NCBI GenBank assembly: GCA_963082975.1
Contig: OY720344.1
Coordinates: 88,040,107 to 88,104,106 of the forward strand
Source: Labia minor
Taxonomy: Eukaryota > Arthropoda > Insecta > Dermaptera > Spongiphoridae
Reading direction: 5' to 3'
DNA: 64,000 bases
A program made the position numbers and the translations under genes. The notes under the pieces are model-generated. The model ran no database searches. It saw nothing but the letters and a program-made list of their open reading frames with translations, and was not told the DNA's origin. The first letter of the stretch is position 1. Each line of letters begins with the position of its first letter. Shown here piece after piece: positions 21,262 to 34,099 of this stretch.

Positions 21262-22539
21262 AATAAATGGAAAACTGTTATTTTATGTAGAGAAATGTCA
21301 AATTCGTCGAATTTTATAGTTAGGTTAATTTGTTTGCATTGATACCATGCATCTTCACCAAAAGGTGTCGCTAATCAAAATAGATGCAAGCACCTATTAT
21401 ATAAATATATATTTCTGTTATATAAATGTTTTTCAATTTTATTTAAAACAATATTGACAACAATTCCCTATAAACAACTACATATTTATGTGTAACTTGT
21501 TAATAAAATTAATTTTTAAAAAATACAATCCACCTCCATTAACCTATGAAAATAGATAGTATTTTTTGAAATTAATTTAATTGAAAATTTGTTTACCCTG
21601 GTTAAATACTAATACTATGTATGCTTTGAATATGATTTTATGATATTTAAATAATGAAAATATACAAACAGTAATTCGGTGCCAAACGCTTCTATCAACA
21701 GATTTTTTTTTTGTTTTTTTTTTTTGTTATGTTTTTTTTTTTGTTATGTTTGTACCTTATACCTTACTCATTAGAATCCATTTAATTTAACAAATTAAAA
21801 ATGTAATCTGCAAATATATATTAATAAATTATATTATATGGTGAAATTTAGCTGTCCAGGTCAACGGATATACCGCAAATCGTGTCAAACGCCATGTCCT
21901 CACTCGTGACATTTTCCCTGAAACAAGGGAATAGAAACAATAGGGTTTGATATCTACCCCAACCCATTTAACAGAAATGATAAATTGTGTTTATTATTCC
22001 TATGAGTGTTTAAAACGTCCGTTATAAATCGATTCAAAAGAAAAAAGACAAATATTGAAGAAATTTATTAAGCAAAGTCCACTCTTCTCCTATTGATCTT
22101 TTTTGTCCATTTTTGATTTTATCCTTTTTAATGTTCAATATTAGACTTTAAAATGCAATTCTATATTTTCATCTAAAATTGAAAGTTAAAATATTACAAA
22201 TATTCGATTCACATTTCAATAAAATAACTACAATTCACATTTTATAGATTGTTTGTCCACATATGGGTAGTCTTTTTTAAAAATTAAAAAATTCTAATAA
22301 TTAAAGAAGAAATAAAAAATAATAATAATGATCAAATAAATATTTATATCTTTAAAAATAAAATCTGTAATTTTAAAATTTAGTAAGTTATTTAAGACTC
22401 GGGTTACATCATAAAAAAATAATTCAAAAAACAGAGAAAATTTCAATATTGGATATTTTAAAGAAAAATATTAATTATATTAAAGATTGAAATATATATA
22501 ATCAAAATAAAATCAAAAATGTGTTTTTAATATTTATAT

Positions 22540-22578
<39 letters not shown>

Positions 22579-22769
22579 GATTTAGTCCATTTTAGTCATC
22601 ATTAGAATATTATTATTAAATCTTAATTTAAAACATTTCATTAAATTGCACTTGATAAGTATGAATGCTCGACCATGAAACTATACTAAATTTTTTAATT
22701 TTACCATTCTTATCTGTTTTTCAGAATAGGGACAGTCATTACTGGAATCAATATCTTTCTAATAATAGA

Positions 22770-22806
<37 letters not shown>

Positions 22807-23005
22807 TATTGATTTATTAATTGATAAATTTGTATTTGGAATTTTATATGTCACAATATAATTAATATTTAATTTCCAATAATTGCGGAAAATGGCTAAA
22901 TTGGACATAGACCATAAAAGTTAATTAAATAAAATAAATAAAAACAAAATTATGTTTAAAAGAATTCTTTACATTTTTATTGAAAATTTAATAAATTAGT
23001 TGTTA
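21262..23005. other. Intronic AT-rich tract
   Basis: Contains T-rich repeats near 21700-21750, a GC-richer patch at about 21845-21965 and TA arrays at 22540-22575 and 22770-22800. No coding potential recognised. Confidence 0.5.
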
Positions 23006-25746
23006 ACTAGCTGCTCAGAGCGCCTTCGGCGCTCTTCACACCTAGACGGGGGCTCCGCCCCCTGTACCCCCGAGTTGTACATAGTATTTGGTGGTTGAAA
23101 GTATTAAAAGGTTTTCATCCATTTTGTTTCAATCAGTATATTACATAAAACATTCATTTCTTTTTGTGTTCTTATTTAAAAAATATATTTTAATTTAATC
23201 ACTATATTAATTATATATATTATTATTGTATATGTTATATCTATCTACCTATGTGGCTCAAAGATACTCTAAAGTTCTTAGCAGCAACAACCACATTTCT
23301 CCAAGTGTCCCTATCCTGAGCCCTTATTCCATCTCTCTTACGTCCCTTCCTACGCGTCATTGGTTTTCCAAGCGGACGTTTTCCAATCGGTCTTCCCACC
23401 AATATCTTTTTCCTCTCCCATTCTTGCCACGTGCCCTGCCTATCGCAGCTTTTTCCCTTTTATAACCCTAACTATTTCTGAAGATGCAGAGAGGCCATGC
23501 AATTTCTTGTTATACAGTCTCCCTCATACCCGGTGACCTCATCTTTCTTTGGCCAATAAATGCAGGGAAGAATCCTATTCTCAAATACTCTGAATCTACT
23601 CTCATCTCCAAGGGTCATAGACCATGCCTCCCACCCATATAATGCAACAGGCAAAATAATCTTTTTATATATTCCCTTTGATAATAATTTTGAAGAGATA
23701 AGCCTCTTTATTGCAGATAACAGGCGTTTCCCGATTGCAACCCCGATTTAAATTCTTCTCAAATATTATTATCCTTCGTGATTACATTCAATTTTTCTAC
23801 ATATTCAAATTCTACATTTTGTATCTTAAGATTTTGTATGTTAATACTCTTCCTCTTTGTTACTAAATATTTTTTCTTATCACTATTAATTTCAAACCTC
23901 CATTAAATTTTCCTCGCTATCTGTAATTGCAATTGCCGAATCTCCTATTATATTTAAGTCGTCTGAGTAACCTAATATTTTACAATTGATTTCCGCATCT
24001 TATTCTTTCTTTACTACCTTCAAGAGAAATTTGAAGATTGAAAATTTGAAAAAGTTTATCCGGATCTATTGAGTTATGCGTATGTTTTACTAAAGTCTAC
24101 AAATAATTAGTGAACAGAAATATTGAATTCGCGGTTTTGTTCCTAATATCTGTCATAATGAAAATATCTTAATTAATGTTGGTCGATTTGGCCTGAACCC
24201 GCAATGATATCTCCTAATATTTCCTCCGCCTATAGTTTATAAGTATTGTATATGTTATAATAGAGTATAATATTTCTTGATCATTACATTTTGGTATTTT
24301 ATTTTCATTGCTAGATTATTATTGAATATTTTTAATTATAATGAAACTTGAGAAAATGCAAAAATAGAGACTTGAGACAATTTATAAAAATTAACGGTAT
24401 AAAACTATAGATAAATGACCAATATATACATTCATTAATAGTATTAATTTAAATTAATTGATTTATTTGTTTTTTTTATTATTAAGTTCATTTATTAATT
24501 TTTCTAGATTTTAGTTAATTTCCTCCCTTAAAAGAAACTTATCTAATTCTGTGGTGCTAGGGGATTTGTAAATTATTCTTTGTAATATGAAGATTTCGCT
24601 TACAGTTTCTGTCATGTCTGACCTCCATCCAACAGTTATTTTTCTCAAGTTTCTTGCTTCTCTTAATCATGTGATCTATATATTTAATTTTTTTTGATTC
24701 ATTATAATAAAATTTAAACAAATAAAAATTTTTACTTTGTTAATTTATATAAATTTCAATATAAACTGATTGTGAGTGATACGCTTAGCCAATACTCTGA
24801 ATATTTTGTGTACAAAAATATTGAATGTTCTTAGCGAGATTTGATATAATGTTGTACGATTTGTCCTAAATCTGAATTAGAAGAAAATTATAAATTGCAT
24901 TAAAATGAGACCTTTTAGAATAAATTATTTAATTGAAATGATATTTAAATATAATAATTTAAAAAAATATTATATTCTTTGTTTGGCAATTGTTATTTAA
25001 TTATGTGCAACATGATTCGACTTGCACAGAGCATCGTTATTTTTTATTAATATCACATAATAAAAATGAATCTTTTAAACATAATAAATAAAAAAGACAT
25101 TTTAATAAATTTAAAAAATATACCCAATTTAAAAATGTCAAAAATTTAAAACAACTTTATATCATCATATTTTAATTTTTATATAATATATATATATTTA
25201 GTAATTAATAATAGAGTAATTAAATTAAAATAAAAAACAAAGATAATATAATTCAGTCATTTTAATTCAGGTTAAATAATATTTTTTTTTATTATTCAAT
25301 GATAAAATTTATATATTATTATATATATATTATAGAAAAGAAGAAATATTCAATTAAATAAAAAATAATTTAAGATAAAAATATGATCTAATAAATATTT
25401 TAATTAAATTGAGAACTTTTAGAATAAATTATTTAATTGAATTGATATTTGTATATTAGAATTTAAAATAAAAAGGGAAATATTATAATAATTCTTCGAT
25501 TGGGAATCTCTATGATAATTCATTGTTTGAAATGATTCCGCTAGGCCGACAGTGAGCCGCGAGCTGCTCTTGAATGAACAACACGGAGAATTATATAAAC
25601 TTTAAAAAATTAATTTCTGCGGTTATTGATAAGATATTAATAAAATTTATAGCCTATGTTACTCTAGAGGTATATAAGAATATTGTGATGTAATTTCAAA
25701 GAAATCGGTTCAGCCAATTCTGAGTCTATAAAATAGTAATTTTCCG

Positions 25747-25793
<47 letters not shown>

Positions 25794-25897
25794 GTGAAAA
25801 ATTCTAAAGTCACTTTTGGATTCTAGAGGTCATGAAACGCGAAAATTTTTAAATTCTGAGCAATGTGCAGACAAAAACCTTTTTTTATATATATAGA
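23006..25897 (-). mobile_element. Non-autonomous Helitron, about 2.9 kb, carrying LINE RT sequence
   Basis: Seen on the minus strand: it starts at 25897 with TCTATATATATA preceded by A, and ends at 23006 with the hairpin GAGCGCCGAAGGCGCTC, a 7-base spacer TGAGCAG and CTAGT followed by T. These are the hallmarks of canonical Helitrons, which insert between A and T without duplicating the target. A (GTCT)n microsatellite lies at 25747-25794. Toward the 3' end it carries a decayed LINE RT fragment (23240-24005) in the same orientation, including GYSDDLNIIGDSAIAITD, the YxDD active-site motif. No Rep-helicase is encoded. Pairing of this 5' end with this 3' end is inferred from orientation and flanks. 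Confidence 0.7.
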
Positions 25898-26260
25898 TGA
25901 TCAGAAAGAGATACTTAAAAAAAAATTAAAATGAAAAAAGAAGAAAATTAATTGAAGAGCTAATTATTTTTTTTCATAATTGTTTTGAAGCATCCTTTTC
26001 TATTCTCTCTTACTCATCAATTCCTCTTACTCATCAAATGTCGGTTATCATTTACTTTCATCATACTTCTAAATAATAATTCATTAACATCAAATTTTAA
26101 TTTTGATATTTCTTTAGTTTCATTATCCACCATTTATACTGAATTTCACTAAATTTTTTTATCAATTTCTTATCGATAAATTAAAAATTGTCAAAATTAA
26201 AAGATCTGTAATATTTATAACTAAAAATCTATATCTGTAATTATATATTATATAAATATA

Positions 26261-27395
26261 ACTAGCTGCTCAGAGCGCCTTCGGCGCTCTTCACACCTAG
26301 ACGGGGGCTCCCCCCCTCGACCCCCGAGTGGTACATAGTATTTGGTTGAAAGTAGTAAAAGGTTTTCATCCATTTTGTTTCAATCAGTATATTACATAAA
26401 ACATTCATTTCTTTTTGTGTTCTTATTTAATTAGTTGTTTTGGACAAAAAAATTCAATTTTTCTAACTAATTTTATAATACATAGAAATTGTTTGTTATT
26501 TTAATATTCTATTTATCTTATCTTATTATGCTAGTTAAAATTGTATGTTTGTATAGCCATGTGTTCTCAAAAACCGCTCTAACGATTTTTTTGAAATTCA
26601 CACTAGATATAGTATTTATAAAGAAAAATTAAGTTTTATTGATCACATCACTGGAAAAATACATCTTCCTTAGTTTTTTCTTAATTTAAATTTATATATG
26701 GATGACGTCACAAATGACATCCATATTGAAATTTGACTCCCGCTATTTTTTAAAGGATATTGTTTTAATATTTTTTTTATATATTTAAAATATTTTAAAA
26801 TTTTTTATTTAATTTCGAAATAAAATTAAAAATATATATATATATATATACGATATATATTTATCATTCTTCCAATAAAAAAAAATATTCATGCACTTAG
26901 AAACATACCTAATAACCCCAAGTTCCATTCATTTTAATCAGATTGATGCAATGATGCAACATTTAATAATTGTAATAAATAATTAAAGAATTGTATATCA
27001 GCTCGGTGTCTCAAGTATTAATATTACCAGCCAAACCCAATAATAATGAATTATTTTTTTTAACTTAATTACCGAGCCGAGGCTCGGGGTCCCGGTACTA
27101 TATTTTTATTTAATCTATACAACTTTTAAAATGTAAATATTGAATAGTATTATTAATAGAAAAAAATTTACTTTGTTTTATTAATATTCTGACCAAAATT
27201 GAAATTTAATGTTTGTCTAAAATGAGTAAGAAAAAATTATTTTTTCACTTTTCTCAAAAAGTATTTATTGTTTTTCAATGAATTTCCCGCTACTAATAGA
27301 TTAGCCCGAGGGCTATCAAATGGCATTGGAATGGCCCAAATCGCATAAGTCGTTTAGGAGGAATATGTGATAGAACTGTCTTTTAAATATATAGA
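26261..27395 (-). mobile_element. Non-autonomous Helitron, 1.1 kb
   Basis: Seen: the 3' end at 26261 has the same hairpin and CTAGT as 23006 and shares about 180 bases with it. The 5' end at 27395 reads TCTATATATTTAAAAGACAG after A. The interior carries GGATGACGTCACAAATGACATCC-type text near 26700, split by no coding frame, and a second GC palindrome CCGAGCCGAGGCTCGG at 27071-27086. The palindrome may mark the end of a smaller element (about 27065-27395) embedded in or fused to the larger one. Located in the intron. Confidence 0.6.
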
Positions 27396-27969
27396 TAATT
27401 TAAAATATATATATTAATATAGGTATTATATATAGGTATAAGTTAATGAAGAAATGAAAATGATATGATTAGCACTCTATTAAATAATATATATATATTA
27501 ATATTTATATTTAATAAAAGAAAAAAAAAAAAAAATTATTCAATTTATCCCTCCCTCTAAATTAATTTGAAATGTTATTTTGAAATTCTTTAATGAATGA
27601 ATGGATTAATTTGATTGATACTTCTTAAGGAAACAATTCCTTCTATTAGGTATTATATTACCTTGTTTTTGCTTGTTTCTTATTTCTATAATCTTTATTA
27701 TTATAAACTTCTCTCTCCAGTTATAATTAAAAGACTTGAACAACTGTTAAATATAAGATCGAAATAAAAATATTAACTTTTCCTTTCGTAAATTGTATCA
27801 TTCAATATTCTCCGACTTAAGAAGTATTTGATCTGATTGTAATTTTCTTTCACAAATGACTTTTTGTCTTCGACTTGAATTGTTTTCTGATCCGATTAAG
27901 TTCTTGGCATTGCTTTCTGTTGTCATCCCAGGTTGCTTGCTAATCGGCTTCTACTTTTCGATTCTTTAG

Positions 27970-28231
27970 GATGCGCGTTGAGCGCGTTGTCAGCAGCAGC
28001 AGTAACTGGTGCCGCGGCAGCAGCCATGGCCGTCACTGTCGGTGGGAATGGAGGCGGGGGCGGTGGGGGTGGCACCCCCATCCCAGCAGCTGGGTGCCGG
28101 AAGAGGCCGTTACTCGCCGGTGGCGGGGCCCGCCTCGCTATGAGCCCCACCAAACGGACGGTGCTCTCGATTTTGGCCCGGGCGCGGGCCACCCAGGCCC
28201 GGGAGCTCGCCGAGATGAACCTTACCACAGG
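27970..28231 (+). CDS. Next coding exon of the same unrecognised gene
   Basis: Seen: a GC-rich 262-base open segment with its acceptor AG at 27968-27969 and a near-consensus donor GTGAGT at 28232. The exon opens two bases into a codon, exactly the phase left by the exon ending at 19887. It closes with GG, so the next exon must supply one base for another glycine. The roughly 87 residues contain Ala/Ser repeats, a nine-glycine run, TPIPAAGCRKRPLL, and a basic block SPTKRTVLSILARARATQAR followed by ELAEMNLTT. The last block is the least repetitive and so the best candidate for a conserved helix or nuclear-localisation segment. An alternative upstream acceptor at 27930-27931 would put the joined frame into a stop within about a dozen codons, which favours 27970. 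The homologous family is unknown to me. Confidence 0.87.
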
Positions 28232-29449
28232 GTGAGTACCTACCTACCACCTGCTAACTTCAACCCCCACCCCCTCTGTCACTTTATCACCCCTTCTATA
28301 TATATATAGGTAATTAGCGGTCAGACAAATCGTTTTAATATTAATTCTAATTTTAATATTCCGTCTAAGTAGCAAACGGAATTATATCTCGTTATTTTAG
28401 AATTTATGATTTATATATTATCCTATAATATATTATATTTCATACAAGGAGAAAAAAGTTGTCAAGAGAAAATGCTTTCTATATATGTTTGTGAAATTTG
28501 AATGATACCTTATCTTATAATAGCCAATCTCAATTATCTTTAAGTCTAAAAGTAAAAATATGAATGAAAATGAAAGAGAAATGAAAATATGAAAAGAAAA
28601 CTTTCTACAAATAGAGACTTTTGTACAAAATTTATATCTATAGCTATGGAGGTACAGAGGTACTGCCTAAATGAGAATTTTGAAATAAGCAGACTGAACA
28701 GCTAATATATAAATATATGATCATAATTCTTTTAGATCTTTCAAAATGTATTGATTGATTTTGATCTTCTCAAAATATTAATTTCATTAGATAAACTGAT
28801 TTTATTTTTTATGCTTTAATCGTCGGAAAGATGGAAAAACCCTGCCAAATGTAAAATAAAAATGAATAATAATTATAATTTTTTAAAATGCATATTTTTT
28901 TTTTTTGTTTAATTTAAAATAAAATCGTGTAGTGATCAATCTATTTTTTTTTATTTATATAATATTATTTTAATTAAAAAAATGTCGAGATTTAAATTAA
29001 AAAAATAACATTCTAAATCTATCATATTCAATTTTAAAAATGGCAATATTATACCATAAATAACAGGATAGAATAGGAAAAAGGAATATTTAAATTATTT
29101 ATTAATTAATACATGAATAATATTATATGTGTGTATGCATATATTTTATTTTTATATTAATTAATGTAAAATAAAATGACCAATTTCTGTTAGAAAATGA
29201 CTACTAGATAATATTGTCCTTTTGATAAAAATGAAAAATAGTAGAAAATTTTTATTGATTTTATGGAAATACCCATGTGATAAATGTAAAATGAAGCGAT
29301 TACATAAATGACATGGAATAAATATTCTAATGAATATAATATTAGTTTTAACATATTTTAAATAATGAATACCGCCAATTTAAATAAAGATACATCGATT
29401 TATTTATTATATTATCTACTCTCTCTCCTATATATATATATGTGTGTAC
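28232..29449 (+). other. Start of the next intron
   Basis: Follows the strong donor at 28232. C-rich for about 60 bases, then A/T-rich with a TG run near 29440. No acceptor with a supported coding exon was identified here. Confidence 0.5.
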
Positions 29450-29720
29450 GTTTAGGCTTTCAAGAACGTTTTTATTATTAAAAAGTTATTTCCGGGTTAT
29501 TTTCACTTGGTTTTGTGAGATTTGTGTCTCGACGATTCGGCGCCCATTCTGGCGCTATTTCAAGTAAGTTTTTTAGAAGGGAATTTTTTTTTGGATTCTG
29601 GATCTTATATTGTTAGTCTGTGTAACCTTGTAATCTTTTACTTACTGGGTCCTAATGCCTTGAAAAATCCTCGGTACCATGACTCACAGAAATTTTCAAT
29701 AATATATAAGAAATGAAAAT
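29450..29720 (-). repeat. Repeat with hammerhead-like core, copy 1
   Basis: The minus strand matches 60080-60230: TTGAAATAGCGCCAGAATGG, GGCGCC, GAATCGTC, then similar flanks through AAGCCTAAACG. The pattern (CUGA-like, GC-rich stem-loop, GAAACGUC) resembles the hammerhead ribozyme core found in Penelope-like retroelements. Here the GAAA is changed to GAAT, so it would be inactive. The 64-codon plus frame is within the repeat. Confidence 0.45.
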
Positions 29721-30059
29721 AAATATTAAATTGTAAACTTTTTATAGTTAATATTAGTTAGTGTATTTACATATTAGTTAGTGTATTTTAATTTGTGAAT
29801 ATATAATAATAATTTATATATACATATACATATATATATATTTATATATATTTATTTATTTATGTTATTTAGTTATAATAATTATTATTTGATAGGGGAA
29901 TTTAAACATATATACCTATATATTCTTTAAGAATTAATTTTACTTAAAAAAATTTAATTGCTTAATTTAAGATTAAATAAATCCAATTTAATTGTATATT
30001 AAAGCATTTTGAATCCGTTTTAAATGGATTTTAGATGAAATTAAAACAAAATATTAATA

Positions 30060-30660
30060 ATATCTAAATTAGCAATGCGGGTTATATTAATAATCATATT
30101 ATTATTTAACTGTACTAAATTTATCATCAAACAATTAGGGTCGTAGTAATGGAAAAGGGGAAGGGTTAAAGGGCATAACACTTCCTTTATACTTTTTATA
30201 AATTAAAATTTGAAATTAAATAATTTTAATATTTAATATTTATTTTAATATTTTGGAGGTGAGATGTCTTCGGGTAGAGCCCATTCAGCTTCACTTCAAC
30301 TCTTAGTTCCTTCCTCCTTGTTTACTTAGCTACATGGATATTTTTTTTTCTTAAACTTCCTCTTTACCTTACTAATCCTTACACCAGTGATTCTCAACCA
30401 CTGTGCCGCGACACTTATGTGCAGCGAGATTATCAAAACGTGCCGCCAAATTTTCCAAATGTAAAGAGGCGACTTTTTTTCAATTTTTTCATAAAGGAAT
30501 CAGACTTTTACACGTATCTTTTTCTTTGTGTGCCGCCAATTTTTTAAACTGTTAAAACTGTTAAAAGTGTGCTGCGTTAAAAAAAAGGTTGAGAATCACT
30601 GCCTTACACTATATTTTCTAACAATATGGTAGTATATATATAGACAAGCAGCTCTTTAAA
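30060..30660 (+). repeat. Dispersed repeat R, copy 2, with hAT insertion
   Basis: The same repeat as 14758-15180, enlarged by the 217-base hAT-type element at 30385-30601. Its right part resumes as TATATTTTCTAACAATATGG, parallel to CATATTTTCAACTC in copy 1, and ends in an AAATAATAATAATA tail. Confidence 0.6.
30385..30601. mobile_element. hAT-type miniature element with perfect 8-bp duplication
   Basis: Seen: the ends CAGTGATTCTCAACCACTG and, inverted, CAGTGATTCTCAACCTTTT. Identical 8-bp flanks CCTTACAC lie at 30377-30384 and 30602-30609. The interior includes GTGCCGCGACACTT and its partner GTGTGCTGCG. The element lies in a dispersed repeat whose other copy (around 15097) shows the unoccupied site with a single CTTTACAC. 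Confidence 0.92.
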
Positions 30661-30869
30661 AAATAGAAATTTAAATAATAATAATAAAGGTAAATAAATG
30701 AAACTTTTAAGAATTTTTTCTATTTTAATTTTTAAAAATAATGACACATTTTTGTTTTTTTAATAAATAAACCAACATAAAATATTGTATTATTAAAATA
30801 ATACTGAGTTCTCTTTCTTTTAAAATTCAATTTTTCAAAAAATTTAGTCTTCATTTTTTTTGTTTTTTT

Positions 30870-31520
30870 ACCGACCGACGATAGTAAGGGAGGTATTGTT
30901 TTTACACCAAATTTCACATGTGGAGATTTTTACATATCTCCACGAATCATGCATTTTCTTAACAGAAAAAAGTATTTTTAGCATGATGTCTGTCCGTCCG
31001 TCCGTCCGTCCGTCTGTCCGTCTGTCCGTATAGATGTGTACAGCCTGAACGGCTGAACGGATTTTGATGAAATTTTGTATATTTACTTAATGCATCAGTG
31101 GGATGAATTGATCAACTTTTGGTGCAAATCCGGAAACCGGAAGTGGTAGTATTAGCGATCGACGATAGGAAGGGAAGGGTTATTTTCACACCAAATTTCA
31201 CATGAGGAGATTTTTTTATATATCACCACGAATCATGCACTTTGTATTGGTTTTATCCTCGGGAAAATCATATTTATTAGTTTTTTCTTGATTTAAAATT
31301 ATATGACGTCATCCAGCCATTCATGACGTCACAGCCTGGACTTGCATATATATTATAAATAAAATAAAATTAAAAATGTTTATATTTATTATTTATGTAT
31401 GCCTATCTGTTTTTTATTACAATTAATAGATATATTAAAATTATTTGAAATTGTTTCTGTAGCTGGAAATTAATTTATTTCAAACCGTCGGTCGGTTCGG
31501 ACCTGGCCACGGGTCAACTT
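30870..31520 (+). mobile_element. Family B repeat, copy 2
   Basis: A close copy of 4147-4780 with intact ends: ACCGACCGACGATAG at the left and its complement CGTCGGTCGGT near 31484-31494. The GTCY run is longer (GTCC/GTCT units about 30991-31029). Two TGACGTCA sites lie near 31303 and 31324. The GC hairpin segment present in copies 1 and 3 is replaced or lost. Confidence 0.75.
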
Positions 31521-32990
31521 ATTTTTTTTTTGTTTTTTATTATAATTGAATTTTATTATTTTCAATTATATTTTCAACAAGAGAAATGTCATATATTTTA
31601 TATTTTCATTTGAAAGTTATTAAAACTAGATATCCTTTATATTTATATCATTTACAAAGGTACACTTTAATAAATAAAAATATAAATATTCGGTAGTAAA
31701 AAGATGGACTATAAAAAAATCTTATATGACGATGCTCTTATACCTATATTTATAATGAAAATAATATATATTATATGCGTTTATAAAATATTCTATATTT
31801 TAACTATGTTCAAAATCCAATGAATTTTTAATATAAAGTTAAATACAATATTTATTTTATTTTACATTTTTATAGAGTCAAATCAGAAATAAATGTTCAG
31901 ATGTGACCTGAATTACTCAGTATTAATAGAGAAGCTCCTTTAAAATAAAAAAAATACTAAGAATTTATATTATTTTAAAAATTTTAATTTATTACAATTT
32001 CAACATCATCTCTAATTATAACAAATTTTAATGTTTGTCCAATTTTTTTGATTCAATTACATTTGTATTTTTTTACTTTTTTTTTTTTACTTTTTACTAA
32101 GTGAATTTTAAACATAGCTATAATAATATTAATATTAATAATAATAATAATACTATAAAAATATAATTAGTCCGTTTGCTTAAACCTTTTTTTTTTATAT
32201 TATTTAATTAAACTTTTCACATAGAATTAAATTTTCCACTCATTTCTAATTGTTAATTAAAACATTTTAAATGCTTTTTAAAAGTGCATTTTTCTTTTTG
32301 TTGAATTTAGAATTATGAAATTGGCCTATTTACATTGATAACCTTCGTTTTATGATTTGCTAGGTATGATTAGAGAAATACTTGGTACACTTTTTACTTT
32401 TAAATAAAACGTGGTTCACCCATTCAGATGATGCATCCATTCAATTAAATTAAATCTCTTGTGTAAATAGCCCGCACCAAATGCAATGGTGAACGAACGC
32501 TCTTCAGAGATAATTGAACCGGTCTTTATCACTTAACGAGAACAAATATCTTGTTTGGTGGGGTTGGCGTTTGTAATTCCCATCGAAGACATTTCTTTTA
32601 TTAAATCGAAATTGACATTCCAAAGTACGACGTAGAAAACAATATATTAAGTCATTTACTTTGGAGAAACAATTCCAGTTCATATTAATGATTTGTATTT
32701 ATTAAACGTGGAAAGAATAAAGAAAAAACAGTTAAAATCTTTTTAAGATAATTGTTGTTTTTAGGTTATTGATGTTGTAAGAAATCAATCAAGTATAAAT
32801 TGGTTCGTAGTCTGTTTCCCTGTAATCTTCATATAATCTATTAATAAATATTATCTTTCGTTTCAAATTTAAATTTTGAGTATAAACTCATTTAGTATAA
32901 CAATTGTTTGTAAATTATATATATATATATAAATTTGAATTTAAATAATGTAATGATAAAATATAATAATACAAATGAAATTTTCTAATG
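31521..32990. other. AT-rich tract with a GC-richer island
   Basis: The island at about 32405-32640 (includes GCCCGCACCAAATGCAATGG and TTGGTGGGGTTGGCG) is single copy and non-repetitive. It may be a conserved non-coding element. Remaining sequence is A/T-rich with AAT microsatellite near 32130. Confidence 0.3.
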
Positions 32991-33005
32991 TATTTTGAAA
33001 TAAAT

Positions 33006-33765
33006 CTATCTATCTCTGTGGCTCAACGGAACTCGATAGTTCGTGGCCGCAGCAACCACACTTCTCCAAGTATCCCTATTCTGAGTCACAACCCTCCACG
33101 CCCTACCCTCTCCCATCTCTCTCCCGTCCATTTCCTACATTATCCAACCACCGCGTCCTTGGTCTTCCAAGTTTCCCACTCGGTCTCCCCGCCAATATAT
33201 TTTTCGCCATTCTTTCCTCTCCCATTCTAGCCAAGTGCCCTGCCCACCGCAGCCTTCTCGATTTGATAATTCTAACTATATCTGGAGAGGCATAGAGGTC
33301 ATGCAATTCATCGTTATACAGTTTCCGCTATTTCCCGAAGACCTCATCTTTTATTGGCCCATAAATGCTGCGAAGAATCCTATTCTCAAATACTCTAAAT
33401 TTTCTCTCGTTTCCTAAGACCACGCCTCACACCCATATAATACAATCGGCAAAATAATTGTTTTATATATTTTAATTTTTATCCCCTTTCATAATAATTT
33501 TGACGCTATAAGCCCATTTACTGCATTATAACAGGCGTTTCCCGATTGCAACCTCGCTTTAAATTCTTCTCGAATATTATTATCTTTCGTGATTACAGAT
33601 CCTAAGTTTTAAATTTTTCTACATTTCGAATTCTACATTTTGTATATTAAGACTTTGTGTGTTAATAAGGTATACCTCTCTCTTACTAAACTTCTATTAA
33701 TTTCCAGCCCAACCTCTTTACTTGCTTCGATTAATTTTTCTACGGTATCTTTAATTTCAATTGCC
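33006..33765 (-). mobile_element. 5'-truncated non-LTR retrotransposon with 14-bp duplication
   Basis: Seen: minus-strand text runs from AIEIKDTVEKLIEASKEVGL (RT region after the YxDD motif) through the C-terminal block with IVRIIKSRRLRWAGHLARMG and GRPRTRWLDNVG, to a 3' end with the repeat GATAGATAGATT. The flanks ATTTTGAAATAAAT (32992-33005) and ATTTTGAAATTAAT (33766-33779) agree at 13 of 14 positions. Same family as 13875-14438 but retaining about 200 more bases. Several frameshifts and stops; inactive. Confidence 0.9.
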
Positions 33766-34099
33766 ATTTTGAAATTAATATTACATAAATCTATTTATTA
33801 TAAATATTTTTAATTTAGAAATTAAAAAGAAAATTAATTTTTGAAGAACATGATAAAGAATAATATATGTTGTAATGATTATAATCATGGAAAAAAATAT
33901 AAAATTATAATAATCCTTTCATCTACAAATTTAAAAAGATATAAATCGTAATTACATTAAAAATCAAGTTCATAAGCATGATGACTTTTAAAAACAAAGC
34001 AATTATCTGCCTCTCCCTGACAGATGTGGTTGCTAAGTTCTTCACTCCCGACAATTTAAACTGATACAATATATAAGTATATGATATAATATAATTTGA

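Larger units (their letters stand above)
19888..27969 (+). other. 8.1-kb intron between the two exons, packed with transposons
   Basis: This intron is defined by the phase-matched exons on both sides. It begins GTAATC, a weaker donor than GTRAGT, and ends in TTTAG. It contains a Tc1/mariner-like miniature element from 19917, two minus-strand Helitrons (23006-25897 and 26261-27395) and TA microsatellites near 22540-22575 and 22770-22800. The remaining sequence is unclassified and AT-rich. If it were retained, translation would stop 12 codons into the intron, inside the left terminal repeat of the miniature element. Confidence 0.8.

Noticed and set aside
25747-25796. GACA tetranucleotide array, and GTCT array at 63283-63352, as CRISPR-like repeats
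   Set aside because: Simple tandem tetranucleotides without spacers, located inside Helitrons of a eukaryotic genome.
27930-27969. Upstream acceptor at 27930-27931 for the second exon
   Set aside because: With the phase left by the first exon it leads to a stop after about 12 codons; the 27968-27969 acceptor keeps the frame open throughout.
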